Shown piece after piece: positions 30,153-38,312 of a DNA stretch of 64,000 bases. The translations under genes and the position numbers were made by a program. Positions within the stretch are counted from its first letter, which is position 1. The number at the start of each line of letters is the position of its first letter. Origin of the DNA: Vibrio splendidus (lineage in GTDB: Bacteria; Pseudomonadota; Gammaproteobacteria; Enterobacterales; Vibrionaceae); contig NZ_CP031055.1 in the NCBI RefSeq assembly GCF_003345295.1, forward strand, positions 806,001 through 870,000, in the 5' to 3' direction. Below the pieces are notes generated by a model that saw only the letters and a program-made list of their open reading frames with translations, did no database searches and was not told the origin of the DNA.

Positions 30153-33100
30153 TTATGCTGAAGGCAGCAAGTTCTGTCTGAATTCGCCCAATAAATCACT
30201 AACAAATTGAATTCGTTTCCGTCTGTCGACCAATGGTATCGTAAACTTGAACTTTGTTGGTCCTTCCATTGAAAACTTTTGCGGTTGAGATTGCAACAGT
30301 TTAACAAGGTAGGCCGGGTTTATGTCAGCATCTGGGTAGAATTCTAAGAATCCACCTTTATCGTGAGCTTCAATTTTCTTCGCTTTGATTGACGCAGCGG
30401 CTAATTTTAGCTCAGAAACTGACAACAAGTTCTTGGTAGCATCAGGTAGAAGGCCGAAGCGATCAATCAGCTCGACTTTCAACTCGGCCAATTCGTCGGT
30501 GTCACTCACGCTCGCAATACGCTTATAGGTAGACAAACGTGTATTGATGTCTGGGATGTAGTCATCAGGCAACAGTGCAGGCAGGCGCATCTCAATTTCA
30601 GTTTGTTCACGCAGTAGGTCATCAAGCGATGGCTCTCGTCCCTCTTTTAATGCCTCAACTGCTTGTTCAAGCATCTCCATGTAAAGCGTAAAGCCAACCG
30701 ACTGGATTTGACCACTCTGTTCATCACCTAGTAGTTCACCTGCACCACGAATCTCTAAGTCATGGGTTGCTAGCGTAAAGCCTGCACCTAAGTCTTCAAG
30801 GGAAGCAATGGCGTCTAATCGCTTGACGGCATCTTTGGTCATTGCTTTCGGGGGAGGTGTTAGCAAGTAGGCATAAGCTTGGTGGTGAGATCGACCCACA
30901 CGCCCACGCAATTGGTGCAGTTGCGCTAAACCAAGGTTATCGGCTCTGTCCATTAATATGGTATTTGCCGTTGGTACGTCGATACCTGTTTCTATGATGG
31001 TTGTACACACTAGCAAGTTAAAACGCTGGTGATAGAAGTCATTCATGATGCGTTCTAGCTCTCGCTCTCGCATCTGACCATGGGCAACGGTGACACGCGC
31101 TTCTGGAATCAGTTTTTGCAGTGACTCAGCCGTCTTTTCAATCGTGTCGACTTGGTTGTGCAGGAAGTAAACTTGACCACCACGCATGATTTCACGCAGT
31201 ACCGCTTCTCTGACTATTGCGTCATCACTCTCGCGAACAAAAGTCTTTATTGCTAAGCGTCGTGCGGGTGGTGTGGCGATGATGGAAAGATCTCGCATAC
31301 CGCTCATTGCCATATTCAACGTTCTCGGAATCGGTGTCGCGGTTAGCGTGAGGATATCGACATCCGCGCGCATCGCCTTCACTTTCTCTTTTTGGCGCAC
31401 ACCGAAGCGGTGTTCTTCATCAACGACTAACAAGCCAAGGTCTTTAAACTTAAGGTCACTGGAAAGCAGCTTGTGAGTACCCACTAAGATATCGACCTTA
31501 CCGTCGGCAACATCTTGCATGATCAATTTCTGTTCTTTAGCTGATTTAAATCGCGACAGAACTTCGACACGTATCGGTTGGTTTGCGAAACGGTCTCGGA
31601 AGTTTTCAAAGTGTTGCTGAGCAAGTAGCGTTGTTGGTACTAACACAGCCACTTGTTTGCTGTTGTCGGTACATACGAATGCCGCTCGCATCGCGACTTC
31701 GGTTTTACCAAAACCAACGTCACCACACACTAAGCGATCCATGGCTTTTGCTTGGCACATATCCGACATAACAGCATTGATGGCCATTGCTTGGTCATCC
31801 GTTTCTTCAAACGGGAAGCCAGACTTGAAGGTCGCGTACTGGCCACGATCGAGTACAAATTTGTAGCCAGGTTTTAGCTCACGCTTGGCGTATACATCAA
31901 GTAATTCCGCTGCAACATCACGTACTTTTTCAGCCGCTCGTTTACGAGCTTTCTGCCATGCTTCACCGCCAAGTTTGTGTAGCGGTGCGGAATCTTCAGC
32001 GCCACCAGAGTAGCGGCCGATTAAGTTCAGAGATGCAACGGGCACGTAGAGCTTGGCATCATTTTGATACTCAAGCGTTACGTATTCGGTTTTCATGCCA
32101 CCGGCTTCTAGAGTTTGCAGGCCGATGTAGCGACCAATACCGTGGTCTATGTGAACGACAGGTTGACCCGGTTTAAGTTCGGCTAAGTGACGAATGACAG
32201 TGTCGCTGTTAACGCTTTTCTTGTCTTTCTTACGACGTTGTACAACGCGATCACCTAACAGGTCGCTTTCACAGACAAGGGCGATGTTTTGCTCTTCGTG
32301 GATAAAACCATGCTCAGCCGAACCTAGGATCAGGCTGAATTTATCTTTACCTTTAATCGCCGCGTCGAGGTTTTCAACTTCGCTTGGACGAACTTTGATG
32401 CCTCGAAGCAATTCACTCAATGCTTCACGGCGGCCTTCAGACTCAACCGAAAAGACCACTTTGCCGTCGAAGGCTTCAGTGAACTTTCTTAGGTTAGACA
32501 AAGGTTCTTTATTCTGATGTTGAACACTGAGATCAGGCAGAGATACAACCGGAAGGTTGGTACGTCCGGCTTTTTCTTCAATTAAATCTAAGCTCAGATT
32601 GACCTGTGGCTTTTGTTTGAAATGTGCGAACAGTTCGTCTTTTTGTAGCCAAAGTTGTTCAGGTTTCAGCAGTGGTCGTAACGGGTCAACACCGCGTTGT
32701 TCGTATCGATGAGAAACGTCTGTTAGGAATGAATCTACCGCGGTCTCGACATCACCTAGAACGAGGATTTGCGCTTCATCGGCAACATAATCAAACAAGG
32801 TTTCAGTATGGTCGAAGAACAGCGGCTGCCAGTATTCAATACCTGCGGGCCAAGTGCCTTTTGAAACCTGCATATAAACCGATTCTGGTTCACGGCGCGC
32901 ATCAAATTGTTGGCGCCAGCGAATGCGGAAATCTTCAATAGCACTTTCAGAGGTTGGGAACTCGTGAGCTGGCAGCAAACGGATCTCAGAGATATCTTCA
33001 ATAGAGCGCTGATTTTCAGGATCGAAAGTACGGATGGTGTCGATCTCGTCATCGAAGAAGTCGATACGATACGGGTCTTTGCTGCCCATTGGGAACAAGT

Positions 33101-33614
33101 CGAGAATTGAACCTCGGCTCGCATACTCACCCGGGCCAAACACTTGGTCTACGTAACGATAGCCAGATTTTTCAAGTTGAAGACGCAGCTTCTCTAACGA
33201 GTACAGATCGCCCGTTTTCACCATTAAGGTGTGCTGCAACAAGAAGTCACGTGGCGACTGACGTTGTAGTAGCGTGCTGATCGGAACGATCGTGATGCCA
33301 TCTTGTAATGTTGGCAATGCATAAAGGCGAGCGATACGATCAGAAATGATCTCTTGGTGCGGTGAGAAGCTGTCGTATGGCAGAGTCTCCCAATCAGGGA
33401 ATAGTGCCACTTCATGTGACGTAAACTGTTCAATTTCTGATTGAAGCTTGAGTGCGATTTGAGGATCGGGCACTGCAAGTAAAGTATGGCTGTTATGCTG
33501 CTCCGCAAGTCTAGCGATAGCAAGCGCGAGAGATGAACCAACTAGGTTGCCGATGTGTTTTTTATCACCGGCACCTTTGAGCTTAGGTAGTGTAAAAATG
33601 GATTGTTTTGTCAT
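30153..33614 (-). CDS. mfd: transcription-repair coupling factor
   Basis: 1153 residues, the usual Mfd length. N-terminal UvrB-homology region (LGDV, FPDWETLPYDSFSPHQ), RNA-polymerase-interaction domain around 480-550, then a RecG-like translocase: Walker A GDVGFGKTEVAMRA, DEEHRFGVRQKEKV, TATPIPRTLNMA, and motif VI QLRGRVGRS. A C-terminal domain closes it. Mfd removes stalled RNA polymerase from lesions and recruits UvrA. It starts six bases after pilZ and is probably co-transcribed with it. Confidence 0.98.
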   Translation of the reverse strand: MTKQSIFTLPKLKGAGDKKHIGNLVGSSLALAIARLAEQHNSHTLLAVPDPQIALKLQSEIEQFTSHEVALFPDWETLPYDSFSPHQEIISDRIARLYALPTLQDGITIVPISTLLQRQSPRDFLLQHTLMVKTGDLYSLEKLRLQLEKSGYRYVDQVFGPGEYASRGSILDLFPMGSKDPYRIDFFDDEIDTIRTFDPENQRSIEDISEIRLLPAHEFPTSESAIEDFRIRWRQQFDARREPESVYMQVSKGTWPAGIEYWQPLFFDHTETLFDYVADEAQILVLGDVETAVDSFLTDVSHRYEQRGVDPLRPLLKPEQLWLQKDELFAHFKQKPQVNLSLDLIEEKAGRTNLPVVSLPDLSVQHQNKEPLSNLRKFTEAFDGKVVFSVESEGRREALSELLRGIKVRPSEVENLDAAIKGKDKFSLILGSAEHGFIHEEQNIALVCESDLLGDRVVQRRKKDKKSVNSDTVIRHLAELKPGQPVVHIDHGIGRYIGLQTLEAGGMKTEYVTLEYQNDAKLYVPVASLNLIGRYSGGAEDSAPLHKLGGEAWQKARKRAAEKVRDVAAELLDVYAKRELKPGYKFVLDRGQYATFKSGFPFEETDDQAMAINAVMSDMCQAKAMDRLVCGDVGFGKTEVAMRAAFVCTDNSKQVAVLVPTTLLAQQHFENFRDRFANQPIRVEVLSRFKSAKEQKLIMQDVADGKVDILVGTHKLLSSDLKFKDLGLLVVDEEHRFGVRQKEKVKAMRADVDILTLTATPIPRTLNMAMSGMRDLSIIATPPARRLAIKTFVRESDDAIVREAVLREIMRGGQVYFLHNQVDTIEKTAESLQKLIPEARVTVAHGQMRERELERIMNDFYHQRFNLLVCTTIIETGIDVPTANTILMDRADNLGLAQLHQLRGRVGRSHHQAYAYLLTPPPKAMTKDAVKRLDAIASLEDLGAGFTLATHDLEIRGAGELLGDEQSGQIQSVGFTLYMEMLEQAVEALKEGREPSLDDLLREQTEIEMRLPALLPDDYIPDINTRLSTYKRIASVSDTDELAELKVELIDRFGLLPDATKNLLSVSELKLAAASIKAKKIEAHDKGGFLEFYPDADINPAYLVKLLQSQPQKFSMEGPTKFKFTIPLVDRRKRIQFVSDLLGEFRQNLLPSA

Positions 33615-33620
33615 GTCTAT

Positions 33621-34190
33621 TTACTTGTTATCTCGTTCTAGAGAGCGTTGACGTAAGAGCTTTTGTTGTTGATGAAGTGCAGCCTTGATCAGCAAGTCTT
33701 GGTCAGTATCACGAAGATGAGCGTATTTGAATTTGATTTCGAAGCCTGAATCTTTTGGTTCGCTAGCGAAGACTTCTGCGTAGCAGTAAATAGCGGCGGC
33801 AGGGTGCTCGATAAAGAGCTTGGCTTTAACTAAGCGACCCGCTTCGATATCTGTTTTGGAAAAACAAGAGAACTGACTCGCGCCAAATGAATACGTGTGG
33901 GTACGAAATTGTTCATCATCTTGTTGCGATAACATAAAGCTCAACAAGAGGTTTAATTTAGAGTTCTGTGCATCTAATAAACTGATGACATTCTTCAAGT
34001 CGCTGTTTTTCAGTTCGTTGCGAGCACTGTCAGCTAATAGATCCAATTGGCTAAATTCACTTGCCACGACAAACGGGGCAGGGATCTCAGATTCGAATTG
34101 AATTTGAGAAGGTAAAGTGAAGCCGCTGTCCATTGGTTCAATATTCGCGGTGAGGCTGTGGTGAACGGTGAAAAACTCTTGTTCTGTCAT
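33621..34190 (-). CDS. PilZ-domain protein with degenerate c-di-GMP motif
   Basis: 189 residues. The N-terminal half is helical; the C-terminal part (from about 95) is a PilZ-like barrel. The canonical RxxxR is not visible in the expected place, and the second motif reads TDIEAGRLVKAKL instead of [D/N]xSxxG. Cyclic-di-GMP binding is therefore doubtful. The V. cholerae PilZ protein next to mfd (VC1885) is the likely counterpart. It leads the pilZ-mfd-csiV operon, six bases before mfd. No membrane segment. Confidence 0.8.
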   Translation of the reverse strand: MTEQEFFTVHHSLTANIEPMDSGFTLPSQIQFESEIPAPFVVASEFSQLDLLADSARNELKNSDLKNVISLLDAQNSKLNLLLSFMLSQQDDEQFRTHTYSFGASQFSCFSKTDIEAGRLVKAKLFIEHPAAAIYCYAEVFASEPKDSGFEIKFKYAHLRDTDQDLLIKAALHQQQKLLRQRSLERDNK

Positions 34191-34417
34191 GCGTTAGTTC
34201 CTTGAAGTGATCTATTGATTATCGCTATGTGGCCGCAGTAATCAAGGTCAGTTAATTGAAAGTCTCAAATAGTTGTTTGAAAGTTGGCTATTTGACAAGG
34301 TTCTGTTTTTCAAGCCTAACTAATTGAGTTAATTCACTCTATATTTTCAATTAACCCCTACACAGTAACAGCAATACCCGTTACATTAACCCGCATCCCC
34401 TTTAGATGGTTCAAAGT

Positions 34418-35626
34418 ATGTTTCATCCTATTTCGTTGTTTGTTGGCCTGCGCTATTTGAAAGGTCGTTCAGGTGATCGCTTTAGCCGTTTTGTTTCTTA
34501 TATGTCGACGGCAGGTATCACTATTGGTGTGCTGTCTTTAGTTACTGTTTTATCGGTAATGAATGGATTCGAAGCGCAGTTAAAAGACCGGATTCTCGGT
34601 GTCCTTCCTCAAGCGGTGGTTTATGAGCAAGGCGGTATCACCTCTCTTTCTGCTCAAGCGCCTAATTTTGCAGAGCAAATGTCGCTCAATGGTCACGTTG
34701 AACCTATTGTTCGCAGTGAAGCGGTAATTCAAAGTCCTGCTCAGTTATCTGCAGGTCTGTTGATCGGCATTGAACCTAATTCGGATGACCCACTTCAAAA
34801 CCACTTAATAGCGGGCAGATTGTCTTCACTGAAAGCAGGGCAATATCAGTTGTTTCTCGGTCATACTTTGGCGAGAAATTTGAAAGTATCAATGGGTGAC
34901 AAAGTTCGTTTAATGGTGACCAGTGCTAGTCAATACACGCCTCTAGGACGTATTCCAAGCCAACGAAATTTCACAGTAGCCGGTATATTTAATACAGGTT
35001 CTGATATCGATGCTCAATTGATGGTGACAGATATCCAAGATGCCGGGCGTTTGATGCGTTACAAATCGGACACGATTTCAGGTTGGCGACTGTTTTTTGA
35101 TGACCCATTTGAAGTCGCAGAATTATCAAACCAGCCTCTGCCGGAAGGTTGGGTATGGAGCGACTGGCGTGACCAACGCGGTGAACTATTCCAAGCCGTT
35201 CGCATGGAAAAAAACATGATGGGTTTGATGCTTGGGCTGATCATTGGTGTTGCTGCATTCAATATTATCTCAGCGTTGATTATGGTAGTGATGGAGAAGC
35301 AATCTGAGGTTGCGATTCTTAAAACCCAAGGCATGACCGATGGTCAAGTTATGGGGATTTTCATGGTTCAAGGAGCAAGTAGCGGCGTGATTGGTGCTTT
35401 ATCTGGTGGCGTATTAGGCGTTATTTTAGCCATGAATCTCAATACTATTTTAGAAGCGATGGGCGTTGCTCTGTTCTCGTTTGGTGGGCAACTGCCAATC
35501 ATGATTAACCCAATCCAAATCGCCGTTGTTGTGGTTCTGGCTATTGCACTTAGCTTGATTGCCACTGTGTTCCCTTCTTATCGTGCATCGTCTGTGAAAC
35601 CTGCTGAGGCCCTTCGTTATGAGTAA
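34418..35626 (+). CDS. lolC: lipoprotein-releasing ABC transporter permease LolC
   Basis: 402 residues from ATG 34418 (MFHPISLFVGLRYLKGRSGD); a further ATG at 34406 would add MVQS, and neither has a strong ribosome site, but the shorter form matches the family start. One N-terminal transmembrane helix, a large periplasmic domain (about 50-265) and three C-terminal helices form the LolC/E layout. With LolD and LolE it extracts lipoproteins from the inner membrane and hands them to LolA, encoded at 59921 in this window. Its end overlaps lolD by eight bases. Confidence 0.95.
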   Translation: MFHPISLFVGLRYLKGRSGDRFSRFVSYMSTAGITIGVLSLVTVLSVMNGFEAQLKDRILGVLPQAVVYEQGGITSLSAQAPNFAEQMSLNGHVEPIVRSEAVIQSPAQLSAGLLIGIEPNSDDPLQNHLIAGRLSSLKAGQYQLFLGHTLARNLKVSMGDKVRLMVTSASQYTPLGRIPSQRNFTVAGIFNTGSDIDAQLMVTDIQDAGRLMRYKSDTISGWRLFFDDPFEVAELSNQPLPEGWVWSDWRDQRGELFQAVRMEKNMMGLMLGLIIGVAAFNIISALIMVVMEKQSEVAILKTQGMTDGQVMGIFMVQGASSGVIGALSGGVLGVILAMNLNTILEAMGVALFSFGGQLPIMINPIQIAVVVVLAIALSLIATVFPSYRASSVKPAEALRYE

Positions 35627-36311
35627 TTTTCTTCAATGTAATGATATCCGTAAAACGTACCGTGAAGGCTCGTTAGATACAGAGGTGCTCAAGGGAGTCA
35701 GCTTCGAAATCGATAAAGGTGAGCTGGTTGCAATCATTGGTACCTCTGGTTCTGGTAAAAGTACCTTACTTCATATCTTAGGTGCTCTAGATGATGCTTC
35801 AGCGGGAAGTGTGAGCTTTCTCGACCAAGATTTAGCGTCTTTGAGCTCGAATAAACAAGCGAAGCTTCGCAACCAACATCTTGGGTTTGTTTATCAATTC
35901 CATCATCTTCTTTCAGACTTTTCAGCGTTAGAAAACGTGGCGATGCCTTTGCTTATTGGTGGTGAAAAGCCAGCTAAAGCAAAAGAAGAAGCGCAACGTC
36001 TGTTGGATAAAGTTGGATTGAGTCATCGTGTTGACCACCGACCTTCAGAGCTTTCTGGTGGTGAGAGGCAGCGTGTGGCGATTGCTCGCGCGTTGGTTAA
36101 CAAACCGGCGTTAGTGCTGGCTGATGAGCCAACCGGCAACCTTGACCACAACACGGCACTGTCTATTTATGACTTAATGCGTGAGTTGAACCGTGAATAC
36201 GACACTGCCTTTTTGGTCGTCACTCATGATGGGGAACTTGCAGGCAAGATGGATCGTCAATTGCACATGCAAGACGGATTGTTGGTCAACGTAGAAAAAG
36301 AGGAGAGCTAA
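35619..36311 (+). CDS. lolD: lipoprotein-releasing ABC transporter ATPase LolD
   Basis: 230 residues. Walker A GTSGSGKST (about residues 42-50), Q-loop FVYQFHHLL, the signature LSGGERQRVAIARAL, Walker B VLADEPTGNLD and the switch His in VVTHD. It powers LolCDE on the cytoplasmic face. It overlaps lolC by eight bases and abuts lolE, a tightly coupled operon. Confidence 0.97.
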   Translation: MSNFLQCNDIRKTYREGSLDTEVLKGVSFEIDKGELVAIIGTSGSGKSTLLHILGALDDASAGSVSFLDQDLASLSSNKQAKLRNQHLGFVYQFHHLLSDFSALENVAMPLLIGGEKPAKAKEEAQRLLDKVGLSHRVDHRPSELSGGERQRVAIARALVNKPALVLADEPTGNLDHNTALSIYDLMRELNREYDTAFLVVTHDGELAGKMDRQLHMQDGLLVNVEKEES

Positions 36312-37556
36312 GTGTTTTCTTCTTTATCCTTATTGATTGGCGGCCGATTTAGCCGAGCAAAACAACGAGACAAGATGGTGTCGTTTATCTCTTTGTCATC
36401 GACGATTGGTATTGCAGTTGGTGTGGCTGTGATCATCATTGGCTTATCTGCCATGAATGGCTTTGAGCGTGAACTGCAATCACGAGTGCTTTCTGTTATC
36501 CCACATGGTGAATTCGAGGGAGTGAATGAGCCAGTTACTCGCTGGGAGCATGTGATTGAGCAATCGGTGAAAAATGACAAAGTCGTCGCGGCTGCGCCTT
36601 ATGTTAAAATTACTGCGCTTGCTGAAAAGGGCAAAGAGTTAAAAGCGATTGAAGTCAGAGGCGTTGATCCTCAACTTGAGAAGCAGGTATCTAGCCTTTC
36701 TAGTTTCATAGACAAACAAGCTTGGAGTGAATTTAAAGCGGGGCAACAACAGATCATTCTGGGTTCTGGTGTGGCGAATGTGCTTGGCGCGAAAGTCGGT
36801 GACTATCTGACTTTGATGATTCCTACTGTTAATGGTTCAGTGAAGGTGCAAGCACCGAAGCGTGTACGCGTTAAAGTGGTCGGTTTGTTGACGCTTAACG
36901 GTCAGATAGATCATAGCTTAGCTTTAATCCCTCTTGGTGATGCCCAAGTTTATGCCAACTTAGGTGAGGGTGTTACTGGAGTTTCTTTGAAAGTCACCGA
37001 TGTTTTGAACGCGAACTCCATTGTGCGTGAAGTGGGTAATCAGCTTGATGTTTATGTCTACCTGCGCAGCTGGCAACAGAAGTTTGGTTTCTTATATCGT
37101 GATATTCAATTGGTTCGCACTATCATGTATCTAGTCATGGTATTGGTTATTGGCGTGGCTTGTTTCAACATTGTCTCAACGCTGATGATGGCAGTAAAAG
37201 ACAGAGCCTCTGAGATCGCCATTTTAAGAACCATGGGCGCATCAGACGGCCTTGTTAAACGTATCTTTGTTTGGCAGGGCGTATTTTCGGGCGTACTAGG
37301 AAGTTTAATTGGCAGTGCGATAGGTGTCTTAGTGGCACTCAATCTAACGACTATTATCAAAGGGCTCGAAAAGCTGATCGACCATCAGTTCTTATCGGGC
37401 GACATCTACTTTGTCGACTTCTTGCCATCACAACTCGACATGATGGATGTCGTTGTAGTTTCAGGTACGGCGATTGTTTTAAGTCTACTGGCTACATGGT
37501 ATCCAGCCTCACGAGCGGCTAAGCTAAACCCGGCCTCGGTGCTTAGCTCGAAGTGA
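36312..37556 (+). CDS. lolE: lipoprotein-releasing ABC transporter permease LolE
   Basis: 414 residues from a GTG directly after the lolD stop. The same layout as LolC: an N-terminal helix after FSSLSLLIGGRFSRAKQRDK, periplasmic domain, and three C-terminal helices ending ASRAAKLNPASVLSS. LolE makes the first contact with outer-membrane lipoproteins in the complex. A strong terminator follows. Confidence 0.96.
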   Translation: MFSSLSLLIGGRFSRAKQRDKMVSFISLSSTIGIAVGVAVIIIGLSAMNGFERELQSRVLSVIPHGEFEGVNEPVTRWEHVIEQSVKNDKVVAAAPYVKITALAEKGKELKAIEVRGVDPQLEKQVSSLSSFIDKQAWSEFKAGQQQIILGSGVANVLGAKVGDYLTLMIPTVNGSVKVQAPKRVRVKVVGLLTLNGQIDHSLALIPLGDAQVYANLGEGVTGVSLKVTDVLNANSIVREVGNQLDVYVYLRSWQQKFGFLYRDIQLVRTIMYLVMVLVIGVACFNIVSTLMMAVKDRASEIAILRTMGASDGLVKRIFVWQGVFSGVLGSLIGSAIGVLVALNLTTIIKGLEKLIDHQFLSGDIYFVDFLPSQLDMMDVVVVSGTAIVLSLLATWYPASRAAKLNPASVLSSK

Positions 37557-37614
37557 TTTTCGAAGTAATGCGCTAAGTAAACGTCACGTTGCGCGATAGA
37601 CTAACGGCATAAAC

Positions 37615-37645
37615 AAAAAAAGGATCCCTGATGGGATCCTTTTTT
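37615..37645 (+). terminator. Rho-independent terminator of lolCDE
   Basis: AAGGATCCC-TGAT-GGGATCCTT with flanking A and T runs (37615-37628, 37633-37645), so it may act in both directions. Confidence 0.95.
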
Positions 37646-37782
37646 ATTGAATTCAATTCGTGTTCTTTACGACTTTCGTTACATGTCAATCTTGCAGAGT
37701 TCAGTGGCTCATCTGATTTTAACTTGTGTACGTTTTAAGTGAAGCGCATACAAGGATAGATTGAATAACAGGGTACGGTCGT

Positions 37783-38295
37783 TCAGTACCTTGCTTGTCG
37801 CTTCTTCCAGCTTCTTACTACTGAGTAACGCCATAACCCGCGAATACCAAAGTAGCCAACCATTGCAGAAACCACACCACAAATCAGACAACCCAGCAGG
37901 AACGGAGGTCCTATGGTGCTCATTTGCGCCAAGATGAAATCCCAAGACAGTTCGAAATGAAAGGCTTGAGGCGGCACATGCATCACAAACGCGCCTACTT
38001 TATAAGCAAAGTAGAACAGCACCGGCATAGTCACAGGATTACTGATCCAAACCAGTGCGACAGACAGTGGTAGGTTAACACCACATGCGACCGCAAGACC
38101 TGCAGACATAATCATTTGACTTGGTAAAGGGACAAACGCCATGAATAACCCAACAGCGAACGCACCAGCCGCAGAGCGACGATTAAGGCACCATAAGTTG
38201 GGGTTGTACAAAACATTGCCAAAAACTTTCAATGCTTTCTGACGTTTGATTAGCTCATGGTCAGGCATAAATCGTTTGATAAACTTTCTTGGCAT
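37783..38295 (-). CDS. DUF2062-family inner-membrane protein
   Basis: 170 residues. After a basic N-terminus (PRKFIKRFMPDHELIKRQKA) come three to four hydrophobic segments, with the family's SAAGAFAVGLFMAFVPLPSQ and WISNPVTMPVLFYFAYKVG. The function of DUF2062 is not known. It is often found next to comEC or lolE in gamma-proteobacteria. Its start codon lies only 17 bp from the divergent comEC start. Confidence 0.88.
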   Translation of the reverse strand: MPRKFIKRFMPDHELIKRQKALKVFGNVLYNPNLWCLNRRSAAGAFAVGLFMAFVPLPSQMIMSAGLAVACGVNLPLSVALVWISNPVTMPVLFYFAYKVGAFVMHVPPQAFHFELSWDFILAQMSTIGPPFLLGCLICGVVSAMVGYFGIRGLWRYSVVRSWKKRQARY

Positions 38296-38312
38296 AGGAG
38301 GAAGCTACTCTC

